Source: Holothuria scabra (lineage: Eukaryota > Echinodermata > Holothuroidea > Aspidochirotida > Holothuriidae). From it: a stretch of 64,000 nt of DNA. A program made the translations under genes and the position numbers. How positions within the stretch are numbered: position 1 is the stretch's first letter; each line of letters begins with the position of its first letter. Shown piece after piece: positions 15,301 to 30,300 of the stretch. The stretch spans positions 13,615,887-13,679,886 of the forward strand of contig CM074195.1 in assembly GCA_037179385.1 (NCBI GenBank). The letters run 5' to 3'. The notes beneath the pieces were generated by a model. The model did not search any database. It was not told the DNA's origin and saw only the letters and a list, made by a program, of their open reading frames with translations.

Positions 15301-18300
15301 GGAAGAGCTATTACATTGCCCTCTAGTTAAGAGGGTGCTATCCCGTCGGTTGCCATATGACTGATGCCTGACCCTCCTTGCAGGCAAGCTGGGGAATTAC
15401 ATAAATAGGAAGTGATGAGGGGTGGCATTGACTTACAGGTTAACCAAGAAGGGTTAAATTCAGTAACACCAAATTTAAAAAAAATATATCCACTAGTGTC
15501 CAGAGTTAGTCTTGCCATGGTTATGAGAAACAAGTATTTTTTTATTGGGGCCTTTTAACTGTTTTACTAACAAATCTTCTAATCACATTAATATCCTTAC
15601 TTGTCAACCAAAATAGTACAAATGGTGGTGACTATTAAAACCAGCTTCGCAAGTAACAGATAAAAAACCGATGAAATATAATGCCAATTACTGATAGGCC
15701 TACAGTACATCTAGAAAGTTTCAAATTACAGTACAGTAGCATAGTCCTACATCCTATGATCCTTTGACAGATGGACAACCTCCTGAGATGATTCCTACCT
15801 GACCCCTACACTGTTACTAGCATGATTACCACCACTTTGCAATCATAGTATTGCATAGGTTTTATACTGAAATCTTCCAAACAAAAATTTAAAACATGCA
15901 TTGAATCACCATAGGAATTGTAATTGGTTCCTTTTCAAATTGTAATTGATTCCTTTGCAATTTGGATATTGACTGCCAATGTTTTCATACTTAAGTCCCT
16001 TAATTTGCATGGACAGACATTTATGAAATCATTTTCAACATGTTGCATGTCGGGCTTTAAAAGTGTCAGCTAAGTGTTCATCTTGATTTTATCCCTCACT
16101 GAACTGGCCCTTGGGCATCTCATTCAGGGTTGGTATGAAGTAACATTTTGTCAATTAGCCCAGCCATTCATGAAACATGCCACATCACAAAACCCAAATT
16201 AGACATGACCTCAACAGTTTCTGTAAGGGAATACCAAAACTCTGCTCACAAATAAAATAGACATAACACAGCTCCTGACGACTGCTACATTTGCTGATGG
16301 TGACTAAGATGATGCAGATACAGAGGTCAAAAAGACCTGCATCTACTGAGGCTCCTAAGGTATAACCCCACCAGTAGGTTCCTTTTCTTTCACTTGACTA
16401 AATACGGCAAATCCAGTCGGAATTCCAGCAAGAATTTTGGTTTAAATCCGGCAAATCCAGTTCCAGCCGGACTTTAAAATTCCAAATCCGGTGCACCCCT
16501 AGACCCAACATTATGCTGCGAGGGCAGGGGTACTGAAATTAAGAACTGGAGATAGGATGAGAGGACTAGGGCTTCCTAAATCATGCATGAAACCATATAA
16601 GGCATAATGGGGTGAGGTGTGGAAACAGACTGAAAGCTGCAACCATTAGTACCCAGACTTGTGTCCTACAAAACAAACTAAATCAACAAACCTTTCCCAT
16701 TGCACCGTAATACAGATTCCCCAGCATGAAGCACTCTGAATCTTTAGGGAAGACCTCTGATAGAGTTTTAAACTGTTTGAAAGAGGAGTCATGTACAGCT
16801 ATATCCTTCACTGTCATCTGATAGGCATAGCGATTAGGGGTAGGTGCCCATTGTTTCTCCAAGCTTATCACCCCACCATTTCCACAAATGTACCTGAAAA
16901 CAGATATAGAAAAATATGTTAGTAATATCACAGAGTGATGTACTCACTAGATCGACTGAGAGGTTAAAAATATAGGCAAACCCTGAAGGGTTTATTATGC
17001 AACTAGCCACTCTAATATGAAAGTAACTTGTAGAAGGAATGTGAGGTTACAAATATAGGCAAAGGCCATAATTTAAGGAAAGCTTTCATTCCAACTTCTA
17101 GGCACTGGTAGGCAGTTGTTTCATGATGCTAAGTGACCACCAATGGGAGAGAAGCCCTCAAATCAGGTGACAACCAACTTAACAATTTTTGAAGATCAGA
17201 TTTGGCATCTTTTAAAAGGCCAGTTCAGATGGGACAACTGACTTTAACCCAGCCAGGAATCAAACCCTGTAATTGTTCCATAAATTAAAATGACATCATA
17301 TTGATCAAGTTTAGCATGCAGTAGCAGGGCTATAACAAATAATGGAAAAAAGGACCAGTCTAATAAGAAGTATTTTAACAAGAAACATCTGTCACAGTAT
17401 CTACTTATTGGTCATAACAATACACATTATTCTCCAATACATCTGGTCCCATTGCACCTGACTTTTGTGGTTTAAATGATAGGAATTGATTCCTACATAC
17501 AGGCAACATCCATACATACACATCATACTGTGACTTACTTTCTTCCCAGGAGAGGGCATGCATACACAATCACAGATGTATCTCCTATCAGCACCCCTCT
17601 TCTCCTGTGATATCTGTAATAAAAGAGAAACTTGAAGGTGAATATTTGTGTCAATGTCACACTTACCTACTTAATTTAGAAGCATTAAAATTTGAAATTG
17701 ATCCATATTCAATGAGGCACTTAAGCAAATATGTGACATCTAAAGAGGTGATCATGACAAAAATTTTGTTATAACTTCCATATCAAGGACAATTGCAATG
17801 TTGGCATGCCTTGATGGAAAGGTCTATTATTATGTATTTAGTATTCACTGAGCACAGTTGACCAGAAAGTACCATGAATAAAGAAAACATACAGAACATT
17901 CTGACTTAAAATCATTAATAGCTAATATAGCTAATATAGCTGTGTGTTTATCTTTACAAGAGCTGACTTTTTAAGTGACAATTTGTACTATAAGACATAA
18001 TAGCATAAAAACAGCATTGCCCACAGAAAAATGTTGGTGCATTGAACGGTACCCCAATACCAAAACACCTACAAAGATTGTCCAGCACAAAAAATACCTT
18101 AAAAATTAAAGGCGCAATTAGAGTTTGAGAGCAAATATTACTTTTTGCTCTAGAATTTCATTTTTTCCTTTTTTAACTGATTATTTACCACAATCAATAG
18201 ACAGGTTTTTTACATGAGAAGAAATGTTAATTCTTCATCAATTACTGTTGAATGGGGATTTTGTTTGGGTAACAAAATTCTGCACAGATGCAGGACTAGA

Positions 18301-21300
18301 CAGTTTCATCCATACGGTGACCAGTCACAATCAGACTATGATGACCGATCCTTTTTCATTAGTTTTAACTCTATATATGATTGTGGTGCAGAATTAAAGT
18401 CATGAGAAACTTTAAAATGAACTCTGATTGCCCCTTTAAATACATATTTCAGCTTACTCTGATGTAATGCCAGCAATGTCTGCATTATAGAAAGTCTCCA
18501 CCTCTTTTTCAGTCAAGTTACAACATCTCACAGATAATTTCTCAGTCATGTTTTGTTGGTCCACTCCTTTGCTCTGAACTAATTCAAACCGCTTAGAACA
18601 ATCAGAGACGGCAACAACACGAACCTCTTTCATATGAGGCCATTCAGCAAAAACAATTTTCCCCAGAAGGTTTTGTCCAACATCTTCTGCTTGCTTTAAT
18701 GAAAAGAAGAGGAATAAATTGAGAAAGGAACAATTTTAAAAATGATTTGATTTCTGCCACACTCTGGTGAAAAATACTCTGAAGAGGGCAAAATTTTAGA
18801 GCATTGAGAAAGAGCTGATTCTTAGGTACATAACAAGCATTTTGAAGACAAAATCTGAAGTACAAACAGTACTGAGGAAAAGATCTAAATTGTTAACTAT
18901 TAAACCTTACCTACAAAAGAAAGGAGATTTTCAAATACAGCTGAAAACTCAGATAGACCTACCAAGAATTACTTTTATAAAGGTTTGCTCATTGTTGAAA
19001 TCCCAAGTAAACTAGTTGCTATGGTGCCCTAACTAAAAGTAGGGCATACCTTTGTATCAAATACTACATCACTTGCTGCATAATTCACCTGAGAGCCTTT
19101 CCTATATTTTACTTTTGTTCACATATGAACACAAGTTGCAATTCAGAGCTATTTTCTTGTTTACATTCCTTTAAGGTGTTCTCTCAAGTTTTATCATTTT
19201 TTCATAAATAACCGACAAACTAAGGAACAACATGGTTACTTCCACACAAAAAACTGTAAATACAGTGATATCCATGACAACATGAAAAATTCCAATTTTC
19301 CATATTTTCCCATAGCCTGACGACACTTTAACAAAATTAGAGCTTCAGACTTACCTTGACTTTATTCTGGTCCTGAATTTTCAGTATCATGTTATCTCCA
19401 CGACTATTTTGTTGGAATACCTTCACGTCGTCCTTCTTCAGTTCAGACTGTTACAAAAGGAAAGGGAAATAAGTTTCTTATACTTGTAAATTCAACTTTT
19501 TGACAGATATTTCATTGCTTAACACAATATAAAACAAACATTAAGTTTGTGCAATTCCAAAATATCTTCAATTCAACAATTTACACCCATCACAATACCA
19601 ATTTCAAATCAGAGTGGACTCTTAAAACTTCCTCTATACATGTGACTTGGAAACAGCGGTAAATATTAACACTTATGATATTTTAATGTGTTCAATTATA
19701 ACTGAAGCACTCTTTCAAGACAGTTCTGTACACAATATCAAAGTATAGAAGTATTGTTTTCCTTTAATATTTAGCATTATTTATATTCATTGAGGTCTAA
19801 ATGAGACCAATGTCTTTTTAAAGTCTTAACCATAAATTGGGATTCCCACTTAACTCAAGAACCCCCCCCCCCCCCCTTTCACTCTTTACTGAACATGAAA
19901 CTTAAAGGGAAAGTCTCCCCATCAAACATGCTTTCAATCATCCCAACTAGTTTATATGAAACTAACAGCTCACCACACATTGTTTGATCAAAGGCAGAGT
20001 CTACTGGCCTTAAGGTCTCATAAGAAAGAAAGACTAGACCATTACCTCCAAATCCTGTGGTAATAACCCCTTTAATAACTCAAGACATTACACTTTAAAG
20101 ATTGATTAAAAAATACCTCCACTTTTCAAAAAAGTCACAGAAAGTTATGTAACATGGACACATTGTGTCAGATTCTTTTTGCTTATCTTCCATAATTAAA
20201 TTTCCTGTTGTCCTTGAAATTTGATACTTATCAAATATTTGACTATCTTTTCCATTAGATCTAGCATTACCCTACACCATACGTAAACTAAAACATACAA
20301 TGCTGATTAAAATTCCTCACTGCAGCATTAAAATTATATGCATAAATTGAATGCAATGTCAAATTAATTTTTCATGAAGACATCACAGATTTCCCATAAT
20401 GCATTAAATCTCTAAACAAAATTGAATTACTTTGAAAACTAGAACCTTTGGAACGCCTACTGTTGAAATGCAGTTTTCACCTCTTGAAAGAAAAATTTTA
20501 CTTCATATTTTAAGGTCAATGAATTTTGCCTCCAGAAAATCCCTTTACATTTCAGACAAGTGACAAAAATGGGGTGCTAGGTCAAGTATAGGATAACTGA
20601 TGGGCAAGAGCATACTTGCCAACCATACCATTTTAAGGTCTGTTCTGTTTTTTTTTTTTTTTTTTTTTTTAGTTTTAAATCCATTTAAAAGAAGAATATT
20701 TATACTTATAACTTGGTAAGTATTAAAATATGCTTGAACTAAAAATGATCAACATAGTCACAGAGTAGCAACTTCAAGAAAGGTATAAAATCAATCTTTC
20801 CATACAACCAAGTGATGTCAACTTCTTTGTTCACATTTAGAGGAAAAGGAGGGCCTCACCACTTGAGGTAAGCACGTGCATTCTCACTTTGTGCCCTAAA
20901 TGAGGCACATAGTAGATTATGTGTTACATGTTCTGAGAGGACAGTGTTGGCAAGGAGGAAAACTATGGAGGTACCAAAGCTACAAAACAGCTGACATATG
21001 AAACCATTTTACTACAATTCTGTGACTCTCCTTCTTTAAATCTATTGAAAATGGTACAAATGAGAGAAAGAGACACTGGGATCTTCGATGTCATCACTGT
21101 GGTAATATTGTCCCAAACTTCCTCAAAAACTAAGTTTTAATCATTAAAAATATATGCACAAAGGTGTACCATCTCACAAATATTATAAGTACTTAATGCT
21201 TTTTTCTCCCTGTATCTTAAAGATGTATAACACTAAAATGACTTACTGTAAACTTTAGATGGTGCAGGGTAGGGAATCCCGGGTAGTAGACACCAAGTTT

Positions 21301-24300
21301 GACTCCCTTACACAGACCCTTCTTGACCTTCACCCTAGGCAGCCAGAAAGCATCTAAAGGAATTTTGACACACCTGTATGACAAAAATATGAAATAATAT
21401 CATTAGATAGTTTGGGGCCAATCACTCTTGCTTAGTGACATACTTGTATGACAAAAATAGATGTTAACATATTATACTGTTAGGAAGTTTTGGGCCAATT
21501 TGGTATCTGGCTAAAACAGCATTTTGCAAGATAAAATCTTCATGTCCAGACAGGCTTGACTTAACCTTCTTATCAGATAAATAAGACAATGGGGGGGGGG
21601 GGGATGTAGGCATGGGCGTCTGCAGGTAAGGGCAAAGGAGGGCACTTGCCCCCCCCCCCCGGAAAATCAAAAATTTGAAAAAACGTATAAAAATCAAAGC
21701 AAAAATCCAAACGAAACGTGTTTTCCAAGTTTCTATGCGAAAAATAGGCTTAAGAAGTGCCATTTCCGGCGATCTAGGAGGCATTTTGGGCTAAGATTTT
21801 CGCGCGCTTTATGTCAATTCATGGTGACTCAGAGGTTTTGTCCCCCCCCCCCTAGAAATTTTGCCCCCCCCCCCCCTGACTTTTTTTCTGCCCATTGATG
21901 TAGGTGACGGCGAACTTTACTCTTTGATAGTACTTAAAGATATTTGTAAACTGTGCTAGTTTGAAGTCTCAAATAATGCAGAACATGAATAGAAAACAGA
22001 AAAATACCAACTTACATTTTTCAGTAATTCAACAATGACACCATTAGATTTTCAAAGTGACAATAACTGTAAATGATAGCATGTTCTCACCTGTTGTTCC
22101 CATTAACATAATGAAACTAGTATGAAACTAACTTAGCTTTTTGACAGCCAGTTTGAAAAATTATGAAATATGATAACTTCTGCTTAATTAATAGATAGAA
22201 CTGAAGACAAACTTCTTTGTCAGTGTCTCCAAAATATAATGACAATTTTCAGAGGTGGTATGTTAACAAGAGACAACTATTTTTGATGTAGAACACTTGC
22301 CATGATCAAAGATGTATGACAAGCTATTTTACTTTTTATTCTTTTATATCAGGAACCATATGGGTGACACTTGATTATCAGTCCTTCCAAACAAACAGGT
22401 TTGTCACATATTTTCATGTAAGAAACACTGCAATTTCAATTTCTTGTTTTCTTTTTGTTTCTTTGTTGAATATGTTATTTTGTGTGGATACCAGCTATGT
22501 ATGATACATTTTTTGGTATGCCCCCCACCCCACCCCTGCTTCTGCAAAACACTCCCTTTTACAGTGCTTTTTTTTCTTTCTGAATACATTGGTGTTGTGG
22601 TGTCATTTAAAACCCCATTTAACTAACCCTCCCAGAATGTAATATACAAGGACTTGAAAACTTACTTAGCTTTGCAGTTCTTAATATCTGGAAAATGGCC
22701 TGGGAGGGATGATTTGAATTCAAAGAAATGTTTCTCTTCATATGTAATTAGCAAGTGTTCGCTGTGTATATTCCTTCGTACTTCAGGTTCCTTGAGGAAG
22801 CCATTCCGTGCTGACATAGCCTCTAGTAATCTTTTCTGTAAAACACAACAGGAAAAAATCAATCTTGTGTATAATTTAAGCTCTGGACTGTCACAAGTGA
22901 ACATGAACATGACGTTCTTTTTCTAGGAGTCTCAAAGTGTCATACCAATTTTCTGCTACAATTTGACTCTTGCCTAGGAGTGCGCAGCTATTAGGGAAAT
23001 AAGTTTTACTCCTTATCAATATATTTAGCCCCAGTGTCTCATACTCTGAATGGGTAGCAATCTCATCAATGATGAACATTATAATAATCAAAGTGTTACA
23101 TTAAGGATACAATGTTCCAATGGAGAAGAACTCCAATGTTCCCAAAAAGAGTCAATATAAATCTCACCTCATCTATAAAAGGAATTTTTACTACTGCTTC
23201 CCACGACTGTTGTTTTCCATTCAGATCCTCTTCAAATTCTTGTGGGTAGAAGTCAATTATGGGAGAGTCTTCTCTGAACATCAAAGGCTACAAACACAGT
23301 CATGAAAAGACTTAGATGCAAACTCTGTCATAAATATATATATATATATATATATATGTTGTCTGACTTGGCTGTTACTTAGCTTTGTGTGAATTATTTA
23401 CAGTCAGGTCTGACGTTTGTCCATAAATAAAAACACTACTTCCATCAAATTTTACTTCATAAATAATGAATTTAATAGTTGTGAATTTAAGTATCTTAGC
23501 ATATTAAAATAGGTATGACTAGTTATCAAATGAAGTTGTGTTTGTTTCCATATTTTTTACTTGAAGGGCAAGATGACTTTCTCTGAACATCTCTGAACAT
23601 TGAAGGCTATAAGCACAATAATGGAAAGGCATATAAGTCACATATGTTGTCTGACTTGGCTGTCACTTAGTACTTAATCTGGTGTGAATTATTTCAAGTC
23701 ACATCTGACGTTTGTCTGTAAATAAAACACTACTTCCATCAAATTTTACTTCATAAATAATGAATTTGTATCAATGGTTGTGAATGTAAGTTAAATATGA
23801 ATGTCTAGTTCTCAGATGAAATTTTGTATGTTTCAATATTCCTTACTTAAAGGGCAAGAGCACTTGCCCCCAATTTTTTTGAAACAACACCAAAATTGCA
23901 TTTCTTTCTTTCCCTTCCAAATATCTTTCATAGTTTACATAAATACTGCACATTCAAGCCAAACCAACATGTTACTGTATGTAAATTTCACAATTCAGTG
24001 AGAGAGGATTCGTTAGTTAGTTAGTTAGTTAGATGGAGTTTTATGGCCCAGTATCCAACCTTGGTTCAAGGCGAGCCGCTCACGGCCTTTTTTTCCAGTT
24101 GCTTTCCCTATTCCATTGCTTATGCAGAGTATCCCCCACAATGGCAGTAGGTTCCTTTTTAGAGTCTTTGGTATGACTTGACCTGGGAAGCGAACCTGGG
24201 CCTTCCATGTGAGAGGCGGATGCTCTTACTGTTAGGGGTAACATGCGGTCCAGTGAGCGAAGAATTGAAACAAGATTCTCACGAACCATTCATGCAATAC

Positions 24301-27300
24301 AATAGACTGATCCAAATTTGGGCGATTGGATTTTCCCTTGAACTTATCCCATCACAACCTTTTCACTTCTTGACATACCATGGTACATATATATGTGATA
24401 TTAAACACATACAATAACTAAGATGCAGCAAGAGTCCTCAAAGAAGATATTACTGTTCAAATCAGGATTGCAACTGAATTATAATCTATATTTCATTCTG
24501 ACAAAACTGTAAGCACACCTCATTAACTCTGCTGTGAAGCAGCCATCATGGCACCTGTTTTGTAAACAAGAATGAGTCTGTTAAAGACATTTATTTATTA
24601 CAGTCACCCAAGACAGTTCCAATTCTCCCAACACACTTACTATTGGCCCCTCCCACATCTGTCTAAGACTCATCACAACAATCCCAGTGTATTGCTTAAG
24701 GGCATACTCTGGGTGAAAGTATAAAAGGCATTAACATGTAACAAAACACCCTCGGTACATAATGTGTAATACAAGCTAATCCTAATTTTTTTGTTCCAAT
24801 TAACAATTTCTGTTGACAACTAGTAAAATTTTAGTTTGGGGAGATGAATGATTGTCTTTAACCAATAAAACAAATGGTTGACTCTTGAAAAGCTTTTGAA
24901 CACAAAATCAATGAAGATATCTCACTTACCTGATAGGCTGAAGGTAGGAGTTCTTTACTGGCAGCTGGGAGGACAGCAAGAAGTTGTTGGAATGGAAGAA
25001 AGGGTTTGCTCATTTCATACTCAAACCTAACATTAGTAAATCCGGTGATGTCAGACACATATGGAGCATAGTGATATGGATAATACCTAAAAACAAGGAG
25101 AGACAATTATTGATCCATATTACAATTGGTGTATTGATTCTATTTAACAATGATGCATCATACTGTATTCAGATATTATTTTGAAGTAACTTGAAAAAAC
25201 ACTGAGGTTACATTGACAATGATCTAAGCTAACTTGGAGTTTGCACTCATGTTACAATGAGGTTTTGATACACTCAAGATACTCTGGCATTACTCTCAAG
25301 TTCCTCTTAGGTTACTCACGTTACTCTGAGGTCTCAATTCACTCATGTTACTTTGAGGTTACACTCAAGTTACTCTGAGGTTACATATGTTACTTTGAGG
25401 TTTCAATTCACTCATGTTACTTTGAGGTTACACTCAAGTTCCTCTGAGGTTACACATGTTACTTTGAGGTTTCAATTCACTCATGTTACTTTGAGGTTAC
25501 ACTCAAGTTCCTCTTAGGTTACACACGTTACTCTGAGGTCTCAATTCACTCATGTTACTTTAAGGTTACACTCAAGTTCCTCTTAGGTTACACACGTTAC
25601 TCTGAGGTCTCAATTCACTCATGTTACTTTGAGGTTACACTCAAGTTCCTCTTAGGTTACACACGTTACTCTGAGGTCTCAATTCACTCATGTTACTTTA
25701 AGGTTACACTCAAGTTCCTCTTAGGTTACACACGTTACTCTGAGGTCTCAATTCACTCATGTTACTTTGAGGTTACACTCAAGTTACTCTGAGGTTACAC
25801 ACGTGTTACTCTGGGGTTTCAATTCACTCATGTTACTTTGAGGTTACACTCAAGTTACTCTGAGGTTACACATGTTACTTTGAGGTTTCAATTCACTCAT
25901 GTTACTTTGAGTTTACACTAAAAATACTCTGAGGTTGCACTCATATTACTCTTGAGACCTGACTCAAGTTAGCATAAGGTTTCACTCAGGTTACTATGAT
26001 GTTCTACTGAGGTAACTCAAGCTTACTGCCAGAGTGAAACAATTGATCTGAGCAAGTCATCTGAGCACAAGTACAGGTATAAAACTGGTGACAAATATTT
26101 GGCTGAGTACCATACAAGTCCCATACTATTAGTACAACTACAAAGCTCCACATTTGCACATAATGAGGCTTTTTTTCAATAAAGATATTCTTTGTAGTTT
26201 GCAGCTTCATTTAAGAGGCAGTCCTGGTGTTTCTTTTATTCCTTTTTTTTCTTCTTCTTCTCCTTAAGTCCTTAATACCTAATATGTAACTTCTTTTGTG
26301 TAATATTGTTCACATGAGAAATAAATCTGAGTTAATTGCAAAATTAGAGTAACATTCCTCAGCCAGCAGAGTTGGGGCTTGAGTTGGAGCTCGAGTCGGC
26401 AACTTTCACTTCAGTCCTGGTTTTAAGAGACTTGAGACTTACTTGAGACTTTGAAATCAAAAGACTTATGACTTGCCCCAAAAGATTTGGCACTATTTTA
26501 TGAGCAACTTGCATGTAAGATATACTGCCTCATTACCCTAACGAAATGCAGTTAATTTAAGTGCACAGAGTGCACTCACCGAGACACCATTGTGCTGTCT
26601 ATGGCATTGAAATGTACATATATATTGCCTACTGCTGTACTGCAGTAGCTGTCTAGCTTGGTTTTAAAATTACCAAAATGTTTGCACTTTGCACTCTCGT
26701 CATGAATCAGAACTTTGCCCAATGTCACAGAGAGGCATGACAGCAAAAGTTAAATGTTGTGTACAAATATTTGGCTCCCTGTGTAATTTGCAGATGGGTT
26801 ATGACAAGTTTAGTGGAGGATGGAAGTTTACTCCTCTACTTGGAAATAAACAGTTTTCCAACCCTGTTTACATACTTCTAGGCCAACTGAACAAATATTC
26901 TTTAAAGGTGAAAGAGTTTAAGTACACACAATATCTGCCAGCTCTCCCAGTCGCAACATAAAAGTTATTTTCATGTACATTTATGCTTCCTCTCCCCAAC
27001 AATGTAACCAATATGGACAAAATGACATGACAAAGTATTTGTGCTTAAACTGTGTTGTAATGGTCTTTACTTATACAAGCACAGGTAATATTAATACACT
27101 AGCTTTTCAAGAGAATTCATCGCAGAGAGCAGAAACAATTTCAGTCATATTTTGGTCGAATTGTTTATACAGTCCCTTGGACTTGGACATATATGCTTGC
27201 AGTCACACTGGGGCTCAAAGGTTCAAAGACCTTACAATGGCACCTTACTACTTTTGTGCTCTGGTTCTCCAGTATTTGCATCTAAAACACCAAATGGTAG

Positions 27301-30300
27301 AATGTAATGTGGCACTTTAGAGTAGCCTTCTCTTCACCATGTAAAATGCCAGAAGAAGCTCGAGCTGCAAGGAAGCTAACTTTTGCTGGATTCAAACAAA
27401 AATGACTTGTTCACAGAAACTTGAGAATGGCTCATAGTGACATAATACTTGCCAATAAATTTTCAAAAGACTTGAGACTTGCTTGAGACTTGACACATTT
27501 GCCTTGAAATTTGACTTAGAAATGGAGAGTTATAGACATCTCTAGCAGCCATTTCCTTCAACTTTCTTGGACTTCTAGGACTTGAACTAATCAATTACAA
27601 AGGATTGCATGACAGAATATCAAAGTGTGCCCTGCTTGTTGATGATGATTTACTGTAAGCAAAATTATGTGAACCAAAACTCCATCCCCAAATTTGTTGT
27701 ACCTGCTCTTTGGAAAGGTTCAACTATCTGAAAGACTACGTCATGCATGCATGACACCCAAACATACTCACCAACTCCATGACTGACAGCCATTGTAGTA
27801 GTAGTGAAGTATCCACTGAATTGCCCTTACATACTCTATCCCCATCAGGGTCACTTCTTCACTGAAATCACAAAACAAAATTTGCAATAAAATTGTCAAG
27901 AAGTGTAGTTTATGCTTTAAGTTTGCTGATGATCAAAAAACAACATCCCTGTTATGCACGATGTTTATGCTAAGCTACTATGACTAAATTTTGATGCAAT
28001 GGTTTGTCAATTTGATGCACTGATGTTTGTGGGGAAAAAAAGGGTTTAATTTTTCCCAATTTTGATGTGTATACAGTTCCACAAAACTGAAATTTACAGT
28101 AAGTCAAATTTTCTCAAACTGAGTTTATTGACCAATGTATAATTTCATTAAGGAAACAGTGGTTAATGCACAATACAAAGCTTATACAGTAGGATATTAA
28201 CAAAAGTGACCAATGAATATATTTCAATATATGTGCCTTAAAAGTATCTTCCTATTTTGTTTGATGGCCAAACTAATTCCATTCTTGTGTCTTGCAAAAC
28301 ATTGCTGCCATAAACTATTATGCATTCTGTTATCATATAACTACTTGTGAAGCAAAAAACAATAAAATTTATGTTATTTTTCAGTAATTTCTGGGTAATG
28401 AACAGCAACAAACCTCTTAACATTATTTCAGAAATGAATAAACTGAAACACCATTTTAAAACTGAAGTGACAAGGGTATTAAATAAATCAAACTCTTAAG
28501 GTGAGATGGATCAGTTTTTATGCTTTAAGGACATTGTGGTGCTTCATTATTAAAGGCAGCCAATTCTCACCCCAATTTTGTAGTAGTCCACTGAAATTCT
28601 CAATTGACACAGCTCTTTGACTGACAGGGAGTAGCTCATATACACAGCCTGAACTGTACTGAAAATGTTTTGATTACATGTTGAGGTCTTGTTTATTCAC
28701 CCTGAAACAATAAACTGAGATTGTGTCTGGATGAGGATGTGTTTTAGACAGTTGTGGGATGAGCATAAGTAAGTATGTTATGAGAATTGGAACTGTTTGG
28801 GGTGAGAGGATTATGCCTTTATGATAATAACTAAATTTATTCTTGGCGAAATTGTCTGAAATTTCTGTTTTATGTTATATGTGAATAATTTTATAGTTTC
28901 TATAAAATTAAAGACAATTGTCCATCTTCCACAAACTAACTAAAAAGACAACTGTTTCAACTACAAAAATTATAAATCTTGCTGAATACAAATGACAGCT
29001 ATTTGATGTAAAAAATTTATAAACAATTAAAAATTAAAAAGCACTTAAATGTGATATGAGCTCAAAGAACAGGCAGTATAGAGATAAACCTGTCTTGATC
29101 ACAAAACTTACTCTGATACATTTATCTTTTCCAGCTTTTCACGATAATACTCTCTTTTCTTCATTTTAAGTTCAAGAGCAGAAGTGTTATTTTCGTCATC
29201 ACTTGCATCTATAATGTATGGGAGGAAAAGATGTTAATAAGTAAATGAAATTAATTCACTGGGTACTTTGTTTGGGCAAATTAACTTCAAAACATCAGGA
29301 AATTAAAGTGCTAAGTATTGTATATATTTTAATGATAATAATAATAATAATACATTGAACTTATATAGCGCCAAATCAGAACAAAAGTGTAGCTGCTCTA
29401 GGCGCTTGACAAAAATAAAATCAAACAAATTCATTTCAATCAAAGAAGCAAGCAAACAAATGAGTCTTGCGGTTACGCTTAAATGTAGAAAAATTAGTAC
29501 ATAACCGAATATGGTCAGGTAACTGGTTCCACAAGTAGGGAGAAGCATATGCAAAGCATCTGTAACCATATGATTTCAATTGTGGATTAGGAAGAGCTAG
29601 GAAAGCCTTCTCAGAGGAACGAAGAACATGAGCAGGAGTATAAGGAGACAGAAGCTGAGAGATATAAACAGGCTGCCTTAAATGCTGAGCACGAAAAGTA
29701 AGCAGCATTATTTTAAATTTGATTCTCTCTCTAATAGGAAGCAAGTGAAGTTCCTTTAAAAGTGGGGTTGTGTGACACCGTCTACTTTTCCTTTTGACAA
29801 TACGTGCTGCGGAGTTTTGAATTTTTTGAAGTTTCTTTATGGAAACATCAGGCAGACTGATAAGGTTCAAGCAGGCGTTCACTCAATAAATGGTCCATTA
29901 ACTGAGACAAAACAACTTTTTCAATAACTTTTGCAATGAAACTCAAATTTGAAACAGGACTGTAATTTTGGAGGTTATCCTTTTGCAGAGTACTCTTCTT
30001 TAAAATTGGAAAAACATGAGCAACCTTACAAGTGTCAGGAAAACTTCCCTCTGGCATAGAGATTAACAATTTTTGTGATAATTGGAACTAGCTCAGGTAC
30101 ACAAGCCTTGACCAGCAATGTTGGTAATGGATCTAACGTACAAGATTTTGATGGACAGTTCTTGATAATCTTAGAGATGTCATCATTAGAGATCATAGAA
30201 AATGAATCCATTGTAGCACCAAAAGATAGTGTTGAATAATTAGGTAAAGATAAGTTTAGGCATTGAGCTTCAAGTACATTACAAATATCAACTATTTTTT

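Noticed and set aside
21464..21784. 106-codon minus-strand frame
   Set aside because: It spans the end of a 286-bp MITE and its C/G run, so it is not a gene.
24009..24035. GTTA repeat considered as telomere-like
   Set aside because: Only about five TTAG/CTAA units; it is the 3' tail of the adjacent SINE.
24180..24245. Possible true tRNA gene on the minus strand
   Set aside because: A and B boxes are present, but the acceptor stem does not pair and the head continues into a SINE body with a CTAA tail.
25240..26025. Regularly spaced 69-bp repeat considered as CRISPR or satellite centromere
   Set aside because: Units are head-to-tail without spacers, and the array is under 1 kb inside an intron: an ordinary minisatellite.
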